17,545 nucleotides of DNA. Source: DAMBHY01 sp032068765. GTDB taxonomy: Bacteria > Bacteroidota > Bacteroidia > Bacteroidales > Dysgonomonadaceae. Both the position numbers and the translations under genes were made by a program. Where the stretch lies: NCBI GenBank assembly GCA_032068765.1, contig DAMBHY010000025.1, forward strand, positions 1-17,545. Direction: 5' to 3'. The notes below the pieces were generated by a model. That model did no database searches and was not told the origin of the DNA. It saw only the letters and a list, made by a program, of their open reading frames with translations. This document shows, piece after piece, positions 7,407 through 14,176 of this stretch; the stretch's first letter is position 1; each line of letters opens with the position of its first letter.

Positions 7407-8154
7407 CTAATTCTTCAACGAAAAATAAGTTTTCTATTAAGTGTGCATTTTTTATCTGATAATTTGAGAAGGCAAACTCTGTGATGTCATATTGCATCAG
7501 TTCCAAATCAAAGTCTTTTGGCAAGCGTTCAAAATATAAAAAATTCACTTCTTCAACATCAAAATTTAATAAATCTGCAAAAGGAGCTTCGGTATTGTTT
7601 TTTAAAACGATTTCTTTTTGAAAAATAGATTTAATTTTCACACTTTCTCCGGTTGCAATTTCCTTAGTATAAAATTGATATTCTGTGTAAGTTGAAGGAT
7701 TCCACCAGGCTGTAAATTCATTCTTTCCCATATATGGTATGTAAACAGACTCTCCTTTTCTCAAGGAATCTGATAGTTGAGAATGTCTTTCGTTTTGATC
7801 ATCCAACAATAAATAAATTCTGTAAGCTGGGTTTACCAATGTTAGTTCCTCTGTTAAAAAGTTTGTTCCTTTATTTGCATAGCCAACAGTATTTGAATAC
7901 TTAATATTGGTTTTAGCATAATTACCTTTGTCATGCATCAAAGGTTCGATGCCAACTTTTAAGTCTTTAAGCTTCTGATAATATTCCGGCAGTTTTCCTT
8001 TTTCCTTGTAACCATCAAGCCCAATTATTGCTCCTAACACACCCAATATAACCGGTTTATGAATCACATTGTAAGACAGGTTAATGGTGCTATTGGTTTC
8101 GGGTTTTCTGAAAAAAGCAAAATCAGCTTGTAAATCAAATGATATAAGTTTCAT
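7384..8154 (-). CDS. cas5b: Cascade subunit Cas5 (type I-B)
   Basis: Cas5 caps the 5' handle of the crRNA in Cascade. The 256-aa protein starts MKLISFDLQADFAFFRKPET, the typical Cas5b/Cas5h RAMP opening, and has the expected glycine-containing motif around residues 36-48 (VLGAIIGLDGY). The segment PYMGKNEFTAW (about 139-149) is a further family signature. It lies 11 nt after cas7, with its 3' end inside cas3, consistent with one cas8b-cas7-cas5-cas3 transcript. Length is normal and I see no lesion. Confidence 0.92.
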   Translation of the reverse strand: MKLISFDLQADFAFFRKPETNSTINLSYNVIHKPVILGVLGAIIGLDGYKEKGKLPEYYQKLKDLKVGIEPLMHDKGNYAKTNIKYSNTVGYANKGTNFLTEELTLVNPAYRIYLLLDDQNERHSQLSDSLRKGESVYIPYMGKNEFTAWWNPSTYTEYQFYTKEIATGESVKIKSIFQKEIVLKNNTEAPFADLLNFDVEEVNFLYFERLPKDFDLELMQYDITEFAFSNYQIKNAHLIENLFFVEELDAYVQMF

Positions 8155-8165
8155 AAGCTGAATGT

Positions 8166-9080
8166 TTAAAGTTCATTAAATACAGCTCCTTCAGGTTCAT
8201 TCAGTACTTTAGTATTCGACTTGTTGTAGTAAATTTCAATTTTTTCAATATCTCCCATAATGTGTGGTTCTGAAAGCAACTCGCTTACTTTTTTTAGTTC
8301 AATTTCTCTGTTTTCATTTATGTTGATTAAACTTACAAAGGAAGGCAAAACTATTTTAGACTCAGGTTTAAGTTGAACCCAAAGCAACAACTCATTTTCT
8401 GTGCCGGATTTTGCAGCCGAATCATAATAAGTAGCCCCTCTTCTCAATCCTTCTTTTAGTTTTGAAATATCATTTTCTGTTAAACCTTCTCCATTTACAC
8501 GATGAACATCATCTTCAATATTTTTGGGATTGACAGAAAAGTGATGCACATAATGACCTTCTTCTAAGCGAGATTGGGATCCTAAAGTAGTCATTGTACT
8601 ATCTAAACTTTTCTCTCCTGGGTTTCTAAATGGCGACATAATTTGTTCTGAATAAATAACATTCTCAACAAATTTGTTTAATCCGTGTGAAATTTGACAA
8701 GTACCGTGAATGGAAATATTAGTCTTACCAGCATAAGTGCCTCCGAATAATCTTACATCTAAGCAATTCAAAATGTTTTTCAAAACCTCCAACCTTAATT
8801 CAGGGCTTTTGTCTTTCCCTATAAAATCGCCGAAATGTAGGTTGTAAGTTTCGTCCAAAGTGCGAGGAGACATTTCTCCACTTAAAGATTTGAAATAAAA
8901 TACCTTTTCATTTAAAGCATCTTTCCAATAATTTCTTATGGAGTATTTCAGTGCTTTGTCTGTTGCATAAACTGTTCCGTTAGGAAGCTTTCGGGGCTGT
9001 CCGGAGAAGTCAGCATTGTAGTTGGAATTGATGGATTTGATAATGGCAGCGCCATAAACTCTGTTATTAAATGTTGACAT
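8166..9080 (-). CDS. cas7b: Cascade backbone subunit Cas7 (type I-B, Csh2-like)
   Basis: Cas7 polymerises along the crRNA spacer to form the Cascade backbone. The 304-aa protein begins with the RAMP strand RVYGAAIIKSINSNYNADFSG (residues 7-27) and continues with TVYATDKALKYSIRNYW, matching the Cas7b/Csh2 pattern in which a DNA/RNA-binding thumb follows. The stretch RLFGGTY and then HGTCQISHGLNKF (about 110-138) is also characteristic. Cas7 geometry is what flips out every sixth spacer nucleotide, which matters for the crRNA-like RNA upstream of this operon. It starts 6 nt after cas8b, so it is co-translated within the operon. Confidence 0.93.
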   Translation of the reverse strand: MSTFNNRVYGAAIIKSINSNYNADFSGQPRKLPNGTVYATDKALKYSIRNYWKDALNEKVFYFKSLSGEMSPRTLDETYNLHFGDFIGKDKSPELRLEVLKNILNCLDVRLFGGTYAGKTNISIHGTCQISHGLNKFVENVIYSEQIMSPFRNPGEKSLDSTMTTLGSQSRLEEGHYVHHFSVNPKNIEDDVHRVNGEGLTENDISKLKEGLRRGATYYDSAAKSGTENELLLWVQLKPESKIVLPSFVSLININENREIELKKVSELLSEPHIMGDIEKIEIYYNKSNTKVLNEPEGAVFNEL

Positions 9081-9086
9081 AGTAAT

Positions 9087-11054
9087 TTATTTTTGATTGG
9101 TTGAACTAAATAATTGATTTTTTGCAAATACTCCAGAAAGGATTTGAGGTAATAAATGTTTGAGGTTTACATCTGTTTCATAACTCAAAACAAATGCTGC
9201 TACTTTTTCAAAATTCCCAGAAAAATTTTCGTGCTTGTATCTTCCAAAATCATTCGCAATAGCTTTCTTGAACTCTGTGCACTTGGATTGTTGTAAATAA
9301 GGCTCTAAAAGATTGAAGCTATTGTCCGCTGATTTACTCTTACTTAAAATGTATTCGATAACTTGTCCTGCTGCAAATGCAAATTTTTCATCTGTAATAT
9401 CAACAAGTTCTTCGCCAGCTATAATTGCTGCTACAAAATTTTGATATTCCTTTAATTTGTTTACCATGTTTATATTTGTTTTTGGATTAAAATAGTTAAA
9501 TAGACTGTACCATATATTCAGTTTTTCTTTTACGCCATATTCATTGTCATTTTTAATATCATCTAAAATGCTATTAAAAACCAATTCGTAAAAAATGTTG
9601 CTGTCAATGGTGTTTCGTTGCGATTTATAGACAAAATCATAAACCGCTTTCCTATATTTTGAGTAAGAATCAAATCGGTTTGTATAATGAATGTTTGGCG
9701 TTTTGGTTCTGTCTTTATAATCTTCGGGGTCTAAATCTTTAAAGTAGTCTATTTTAAAATATTTGTTTTCTATTAGTGGTTTTAAGACTTGCTGTTCCAA
9801 ATCGAAAATTGTTTTTATAAGCGGATAATACTTATTTGATTTTCCTCCCTTTTCTTTAATCTCGAAAAGGTTTTGAATAATTAAATCTTCAATTTTATAT
9901 TCAAATTTGGATACAAAATCGAAGTCTTTAAAAACAATCCCATCTTTTGTGTTTTGTCGAAAAAGAAGATAATAATTAGAAACTTCACTCTCGTTCGTCT
10001 CAACCAATTTCTGAATGATTTCTTTGTATCCAAATTCAAAGCCGCTTTCTCTAAAAATACTGATGACCTTACTTTGCATCATTTCCTCTTTGTAAATAAA
10101 TATAGGAAGCGGATTAGGAAGCGTCTTGTTTTCAAACATATTAGACAAATCATACAACAGCTTTGCGTCAACGTTTGAAATCCTTCCCGAAATGTCAAAG
10201 CTTGCTGTGTGATGCATTAGAAAAGGCATATTGCTATTAAAGCCATTCATAAAATTACTCGTTCCATGAATTACCCCTTGATCATCTGGCTCAGTATTAT
10301 ATTTGTCGGTATTGAAAAGTTTATCATCTAAGTATTTTTTATGGACTGCTTTATAAAGTTCAAGAGGTACATCCAAATAGAAAATGATGTAACTACTGTC
10401 ATCTAAGGGCTGTACTTTCAGTAATTGTTGTTCAAGCTCTGTTATTGAATTTTTAACACTCTCTTTTTCTGCTTTATCCGTTGTCTCTTTTATCCGTACT
10501 TTTAGTGATTCAATCTTATTTTCCAGTTTTTGATACTCGACGGCATTTTCATTCACTATCTTGTCAAGCAATTTAGAAAATTCATTATGTACGAAGAAGT
10601 TTTTAAATTCAATGTACTTTTCTGTTGCGGTTTCAGCATCAAAGAGAGCAAATGCTTTGTTGAAATAATCTCCAAAGCGTTCATATATCTGTTTTTTCTT
10701 TCTTGTCTGATTGCTTTTGTATTTCTCCCCACCTTCCAAGTGTTCTCGTTTAAATGCCACAGCAAATGGTGAACAAGTATGAATAGCTTTCATCGGTAAG
10801 TCAAAACATTTGTTTGTATCAATACACCAAGCATTTTGATGGAAGACTTTACACGAATTTAAAAAAGTGGAGATTTCATTTTTTTGCTTAGTTGAAAACT
10901 GCTCATACTGAAAGTTTTCAAAATCTATAAAAGCATCTCCTTTTTCATTTGAATTCAATTGCAAAATAATATGAATCCCTACTTTTGGTATAGACCCAAG
11001 AGTTAAAAACTCATCATCTAATGTATCCGTAAAATTTATAAGTTCTCTAATCAT
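9087..11054 (-). CDS. cas8b: Cascade large subunit Cas8b (Csh1-like)
   Basis: Large Cascade subunit expected to read the PAM and recruit Cas3. The 655-aa protein fits Cas8b/Csh1 in size and position. The recognisable core is GTSNFMNGFNSNMPFLMHHT (starting near residue 264), followed by LYDLSNMFENKTLPNPLPIF, both typical of the Bacteroidetes/Firmicutes Cas8b group. A charged, probably coiled-coil segment lies at about 165-215. I see no complete zinc-finger cysteine set, which some Cas8b proteins have. It is the first gene of the cas8b-cas2 unit, and its predicted promoter overlaps the target of the crRNA-like RNA. The 103-bp gap to cas6 contains regulatory sequence, not a gene for a protein. 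Confidence 0.9.
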   Translation of the reverse strand: MIRELINFTDTLDDEFLTLGSIPKVGIHIILQLNSNEKGDAFIDFENFQYEQFSTKQKNEISTFLNSCKVFHQNAWCIDTNKCFDLPMKAIHTCSPFAVAFKREHLEGGEKYKSNQTRKKKQIYERFGDYFNKAFALFDAETATEKYIEFKNFFVHNEFSKLLDKIVNENAVEYQKLENKIESLKVRIKETTDKAEKESVKNSITELEQQLLKVQPLDDSSYIIFYLDVPLELYKAVHKKYLDDKLFNTDKYNTEPDDQGVIHGTSNFMNGFNSNMPFLMHHTASFDISGRISNVDAKLLYDLSNMFENKTLPNPLPIFIYKEEMMQSKVISIFRESGFEFGYKEIIQKLVETNESEVSNYYLLFRQNTKDGIVFKDFDFVSKFEYKIEDLIIQNLFEIKEKGGKSNKYYPLIKTIFDLEQQVLKPLIENKYFKIDYFKDLDPEDYKDRTKTPNIHYTNRFDSYSKYRKAVYDFVYKSQRNTIDSNIFYELVFNSILDDIKNDNEYGVKEKLNIWYSLFNYFNPKTNINMVNKLKEYQNFVAAIIAGEELVDITDEKFAFAAGQVIEYILSKSKSADNSFNLLEPYLQQSKCTEFKKAIANDFGRYKHENFSGNFEKVAAFVLSYETDVNLKHLLPQILSGVFAKNQLFSSTNQK

Positions 11055-11077
11055 AGTTGCAATTTACTAAATATTTT

Positions 11078-11085
11078 CAAATATA
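11078..11085 (-). promoter_or_regulatory. Predicted -7 element of the cas8b operon
   Basis: On the minus strand TATATTTG matches TAnnTTTG exactly and lies about 24 bp before the cas8b ATG, giving a 5' leader of roughly 15-20 nt. No good -33 TTTG is present at the usual distance. The element lies mostly within the 11080-11097 pseudo-protospacer, so a bound Cascade would block it. Confidence 0.5.
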
Positions 11086-11097
11086 GTTCTAATTTTA
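11080..11097 (+). promoter_or_regulatory. Pseudo-protospacer matched by the crRNA-like RNA
   Basis: AATATAGTTCTAATTTTA here matches the spacer-like AATATTGTTCTCATTTTA at 11148-11165 at 16 of 18 positions, with mismatches only at positions 6 and 12. Similarity stops abruptly on both sides. The three bases before it, TCA (11077-11079), resemble PAMs reported for some type I-B systems. The site covers most of the predicted cas8b -7 element and lies between the -33 and -7 of the RNA's own promoter. Confidence 0.7.
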
Positions 11098-11110
11098 TAT
11101 CTTTGCATTC

Positions 11111-11178
11111 AGGGGAACTTACAATCGCACCATATTGGAATTGAAATAATATTGTTCTCATTTTAGTTTCCCTTTTTT
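11111..11178 (+). ncRNA. CreR/CreA-like crRNA-like regulatory RNA (candidate)
   Basis: Predicted RNA of about 68 nt from the cas6-cas8b gap, transcribed opposite to the cas genes. Its parts in order: a short 5' end GGGGAACT (11112-11119); a degenerate CRISPR repeat (11118-11147) ending in the handle ATTGAAAT; a spacer-like segment from 11148; and AGTTTCCC (11165-11172), which pairs with the 5' end over 8 bp including one G-U, followed by T6 (11173-11178) as a terminator. The spacer-like segment matches 11080-11097 with mismatches only at the every-sixth positions. Established knowledge: crRNA-like RNAs (CreA of CreTA, CreR) guide type I Cascade to promoters by partial pairing, and haloarchaeal CreTA sits between cas6 and cas8b. 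Inference: this RNA represses cas8b to cas2 and possibly itself. No toxin ORF is seen. The last 21 nt are antisense to the cas6 3' end. Confidence 0.72.
11118..11147 (+). repeat. Degenerate orphan CRISPR repeat
   Basis: Thirty bases beginning CTTACAATCGCACC and ending GGAATTGAAAT match the array repeat (crRNA-sense) at 25 of 30 positions. Differences are at positions 4, 5, 11, 16 and 18. The last two fall in the loop of the CCA-nnn-TGG mini-hairpin (CAC changed to TAT), so the stem and the 12-nt 3' end with the Cas6 handle are unchanged. It is in the opposite orientation to the array's transcript. No second repeat follows within 70 bp. Confidence 0.88.
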
Positions 11179-11967
11179 ATTCTCATCACAGTTCACCACC
11201 TCCACATATCCCATACCCTGAGAGTTGTACACTCCCAACCCAGAATTCAGCAACAGCTCTACAAACCGTTTTTCTGCGGTTACTTTTATTCCCAGATTCA
11301 TCCAACCGCGGATCTTGGTTTCCTCTTCTTTTCCTTCTTTAATGGTGATTAAACGGGATTTAAAAGGTGTTTTCATCGGGATAATTTTCACCATCAGCAA
11401 TGCAGAAGAAGCCGTTGCGTCATCGTAACAAGTTCTGATTTTACTCCGCCAGTTATACATCAAACTTTCAGCAAACTTAGGACTATCTGGAGATAGAAAA
11501 CTATACTTACCATCCTCTGTCCGCAACCCGGCTACTATTGGTGAAAGAGGCTTCAGTTGCATATTGATAATTTCATTATCCTTGTGTTGTTGCACCGGAT
11601 TGGGAAGGCTTTCCACCGATTTCACCCTAAAAACAGCTCTGGATTTTTTATCCGCAATTTCTATGGTTTCACTCTGAAACAAGCCCTTCACAAAGCTTTC
11701 CATTGCCTGGGGTAAATGAAAGGCCACCTGAAAGTTGGCTTCATCGCCTGTCAATCTCATTCGGTCTCCTTCAATTTTAAACGGTACTTGCAACTGCGAA
11801 AACGTAAACAGTTTAAATCCTTTTCCGTATCCCTTTTCATGCAGGAAATCTGCATACTGCACATCTCCTTTCGAAATAATGCGATAGATGGCAGATGACA
11901 AGGGATATTGATAGTTTATGGGCATTACAGAATGGCGCGCACTATTTAATTTTATTAGAAAATTCAT
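11158..11967 (-). CDS. cas6: crRNA-processing endoribonuclease Cas6
   Basis: Cuts pre-crRNA within each repeat, leaving the 8-nt 5' handle. The 269-aa protein has the Cas6 RAMP fold: an N-terminal strand and helix (ARHSVMPINYQYPLSSAIYRII, residues 10-31), His43 in DFLHEKGY as the candidate catalytic histidine, and the C-terminal glycine-rich loop GLGVYNSQGMG (243-253), the family hallmark. The gene is separated from cas8b by 103 bp containing its own promoter-like sites, so it may be transcribed independently. That would supply Cas6 to mature the crRNA-like RNA even when the downstream operon is off (inference). An AT-rich 73-bp gap upstream probably holds its promoter, but I see no convincing -33/-7 pair. 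Confidence 0.93.
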   Translation of the reverse strand: MNFLIKLNSARHSVMPINYQYPLSSAIYRIISKGDVQYADFLHEKGYGKGFKLFTFSQLQVPFKIEGDRMRLTGDEANFQVAFHLPQAMESFVKGLFQSETIEIADKKSRAVFRVKSVESLPNPVQQHKDNEIINMQLKPLSPIVAGLRTEDGKYSFLSPDSPKFAESLMYNWRSKIRTCYDDATASSALLMVKIIPMKTPFKSRLITIKEGKEEETKIRGWMNLGIKVTAEKRFVELLLNSGLGVYNSQGMGYVEVVNCDENKKGKLK

Positions 11968-12040
11968 ATTGAAATGTATTGTATAAATTTAATAAAAATA
12001 TTCAAATCAAAGAAAACTTTTCGATTTTGGCTTGGTGAAT

Positions 12041-12637
12041 TCATCTACTCTCATACCCATCTTTAAACCTCAAAAACTTCTCTGCATCCTTTGGGTTCTT
12101 CTTCATCCATTTGTTTATCAGTTCAGTGTTGTGTTGCAGTTGTTGATAATCTTCAACCCTGTAAACGGACTGTCCATTATTCTTAATTTCATCTAAAATC
12201 TGTTGGCGGATTTCCATTTTGCTACGGATGCTTTCCGAGTACCATTGCATGGAATAATATCCCGTAAAAAATGTAATCAATAAAGTGAGGGAAAGCATAA
12301 TCATTATTCCTCCAAAAAAATATTTGAATAATTTGGATTTTGCTGTGAGCTTCTCAATTTGTTCAGCTGCAGGAACAGAAAAATTAACATCAATACTTTT
12401 GGGAATTGAATCTATGAATTCCTTCCTTTTTTGACCTTCTCGTATTGAAAATTCTTCTGCTTTTTCCAAAGCTTCATTTGATTTACGCAAGGTTAATTCT
12501 GTGATTCCAATCATGTTCAGAATATCCTCCAATGCATTTCTGACTTCAAGAGATTGTTTTGAATTTTCTTCATTGGTCTCAATTACTTTTTTCAGTAACT
12601 CGAAACCATCGGTTGGTGTTGGGTTTTGTTGTTCCAT
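12041..12637 (-). CDS. Mobilization-associated single-pass membrane protein
   Basis: I do not recognise a characterised family. The 198-aa protein has a hydrophilic, helix-rich N-terminal half (about 10-100) with coiled-coil character, one strong transmembrane segment at about 106-128 (YFFGGIMIMLSLTLLITFF), and a charged C-terminal domain of about 70 residues. There is no signal peptide. It starts 1 nt after the relaxase stop, so it is part of the mobC-relaxase operon. Small membrane proteins in this position are common in Bacteroidetes mobilizable elements, and a role in coupling the relaxosome to the transfer apparatus is a guess from position only. Confidence 0.65.
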   Translation of the reverse strand: MEQQNPTPTDGFELLKKVIETNEENSKQSLEVRNALEDILNMIGITELTLRKSNEALEKAEEFSIREGQKRKEFIDSIPKSIDVNFSVPAAEQIEKLTAKSKLFKYFFGGIMIMLSLTLLITFFTGYYSMQWYSESIRSKMEIRQQILDEIKNNGQSVYRVEDYQQLQHNTELINKWMKKNPKDAEKFLRFKDGYESR

Positions 12638-12638
12638 T

Positions 12639-13550
12639 TTATCTGAATTTTCGTTTTTTTCGTTTTAATAATTCGTCATCAAGTGATGAAGTGAACGTTG
12701 GCTTCAATAACTCCGATGCCATTTCTACAAGTTGTTTTCCTACAGAAGTTGATTTTGCCTGTTCATCTTTTTTGAATTGAAAATGATCTGTAAGACTGAT
12801 ATTTTCTGATTTTTCCACATTTTCCTGCAGTTTTTGTTTGATGTCTGTGATCTTCAGTTTATTGGTGATCTCCGAAAGTTTGTAACCAGATTTATATTCA
12901 CGTGCGGTTTGGTGATTAAGATCTTCAAATCGTACGATCCTCATTCCCGAAATTCCCACTTTTTCATTTTGTGAAAGGGTAATCCGATAACCTGATCTTT
13001 TCATATTTTCCGTAAGTTCATCGAAGTTTTTTGAAGTTTTAAGGCAGGAATCCAATGCAATTAACATCTGTTTTTTCTTTTCTTTACCAATTTCAATGTC
13101 GGTTTTCAAATTCAGTTCCTGACAAACTTCACGGACGGCTTTGCCAAAGTTCTCTCCAATTTTATGAGCTTTAATAGTGTTGACACCATGTGTATTCACC
13201 CGATTTACGATAAAGTGTATATGCTTTTGCTTTGTTGACGAATGAATATCCAGAACCATTTGGTTATCTTCTGTCACTCCAATTTTCTTTAATGCTTTTA
13301 AAGCCAATTGCGTGAGTTCGTCATTAGAAAGCTGGTCGCCAATGGATTTTTCAGGAGAAATATATCCGGTCAATGCCCAGTTTTTAACATTTTTGTTTCG
13401 GTCTGCAACGGTTTTCATTTCTTTAAATTGTTGTTCCGGATCCTGGCTTAATAAATTCTTCTGATAAACCCGCTGCGCTGTTCCTTTGTCGTTGCCGTTG
13501 TATTCGATAGCGATTTTGGAGATTCGTCTGGTTGTGGCGCTGTTATTCAT
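12639..13550 (-). CDS. Relaxase/mobilization nuclease (HUH, MobA-like)
   Basis: Nicks one strand at oriT and leads it into a recipient during mobilization. Counting from ATG 13550, the protein is 303 aa. The N-terminal relaxase domain contains the metal-binding HUH set His103, His110, His112 and Asn116 within DIHSSTKQKHIHFIVNRV. Candidate catalytic tyrosines are Tyr17 and Tyr29. The C-terminal third is charged and probably helical. A TTG two codons upstream of the ATG is an unlikely alternative start. It follows mobC by 11 nt, the normal order for these elements. It lacks any helicase or primase extension, so the element must rely on host or conjugative-element transfer functions. Confidence 0.88.
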   Translation of the reverse strand: MNNSATTRRISKIAIEYNGNDKGTAQRVYQKNLLSQDPEQQFKEMKTVADRNKNVKNWALTGYISPEKSIGDQLSNDELTQLALKALKKIGVTEDNQMVLDIHSSTKQKHIHFIVNRVNTHGVNTIKAHKIGENFGKAVREVCQELNLKTDIEIGKEKKKQMLIALDSCLKTSKNFDELTENMKRSGYRITLSQNEKVGISGMRIVRFEDLNHQTAREYKSGYKLSEITNKLKITDIKQKLQENVEKSENISLTDHFQFKKDEQAKSTSVGKQLVEMASELLKPTFTSSLDDELLKRKKRKFR

Positions 13551-13561
13551 TTTCAATCTTA

Positions 13562-14017
13562 TTATTCTGTTTGTTGAGTATTTTGTTTCTCGTACAGATA
13601 TTGATAAATCAGTTGGGTAACGTTTTCGATTTCCCGTAGGATTTCCTTCTTATTTTCAAATTCCGAAAACTCACGATGCCTCAAAAGATTTCTTATTCTT
13701 ACGAAATGATTTCCATATTGCAAAAGCACTTGATCGGTTTTAAATTCATTTATTCTGAGTTCTTTTTCGGTCAGAAGTAAGCGAAGGTATTTTGAGATTT
13801 TCAAATTGTATTTCGAGGCTTGTTTTTCTATTTCTTCAAATTCTTTTTCCGTGAATCTTATTGAAACAACTTTCAAAAACTGTTGTGATGTTTTCTTCTT
13901 TAGCCCACCTTTTCTACCAATGGTTTGAAAGTGTTTTTTTCTTCTTTCATCCGCATCTTTCTGTTCCTGTTGTTTGGAAATCTGAAGGATAAAATCTTTC
14001 AAAAAATCGTTTTCCAT
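13562..14017 (-). CDS. mobC: MobC-like relaxosome accessory protein
   Basis: DNA-binding accessory protein that helps the relaxase open oriT. The 151-aa protein begins with a charged N-terminal region (1-45) containing GRKGGLKKK. It continues with a ribbon-helix-helix-like segment at about 49-82 (VVSIRFTEKEFEEIEKQA, then KISKYLRLLL), the usual MobC/RHH signature, and ends in a helical C-terminus. It lies directly upstream of the relaxase and downstream of a 159-bp non-coding stretch with an inverted repeat, so oriT is probably just upstream of it. The product name follows family and position; no biochemical property is visible beyond the DNA-binding motif. Confidence 0.78.
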   Translation of the reverse strand: MENDFLKDFILQISKQQEQKDADERRKKHFQTIGRKGGLKKKTSQQFLKVVSIRFTEKEFEEIEKQASKYNLKISKYLRLLLTEKELRINEFKTDQVLLQYGNHFVRIRNLLRHREFSEFENKKEILREIENVTQLIYQYLYEKQNTQQTE

Positions 14018-14124
14018 TTACTATTGTTTAATGATTATTCTTCTAAAATTTGTGTATTGATATTTCTATTTCAGCGCTTTCAAGACGTTTTTCGACGATA
14101 GGAGAAAAACCAAAAAGTTTCAAT

Positions 14125-14154
14125 TTTACAGTAAGCGATCATGCTTATTGTAAA
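14125..14154. other. Candidate oriT inverted repeat
   Basis: In the gap between the primase and mobC genes, a 12-bp inverted repeat (14125-14136, TTTACAGTAAGC, with 14143-14154) has one mismatch and a 6-bp centre. Relaxases of this kind usually act at a hairpin close to mobC, so this is the best oriT candidate in the window. No known nic sequence is recognised. Confidence 0.4.
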
Positions 14155-14176
14155 CATTGAGTACTTTTTGCACTAA

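Larger units (their letters stand above)
11075..11105 (+). promoter_or_regulatory. Predicted promoter of the crRNA-like RNA
   Basis: On the plus strand, TATCTTTG (11098-11105) matches the Bacteroidetes -7 consensus TAnnTTTG in full. TTTC at 11075-11078 is a 3/4 match to the -33 TTTG with a 19-bp spacer. Transcription would start near 11111-11113, five to seven bases before the degenerate repeat. The array leader has a similar box (TATTTTTG followed by CATT). The site overlaps, head-on, the predicted cas8b promoter on the minus strand. Confidence 0.6.

Noticed and set aside
10530..10772. Overlapping open frames on both strands in cas8b
   Set aside because: They are shadows of the long cas8b frame and have no family features.
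11055..11157. Search for a CreT-like toxin in the cas6-cas8b gap
   Set aside because: No credible small ORF with a start signal fits in the 103 bp, so a toxin-antitoxin RNA pair is not claimed.
11179..11220. Search for a second degenerate repeat downstream of the spacer-like segment
   Set aside because: No hairpin or ATTGAAAT was found, and the sequence is cas6 coding sequence. The RNA seems to have one repeat only.
11968..11975. Second ATTGAAAT upstream of cas6
   Set aside because: Only the 8-nt handle is shared; the preceding bases do not resemble the rest of the repeat. It is likely to be chance in AT-rich DNA.
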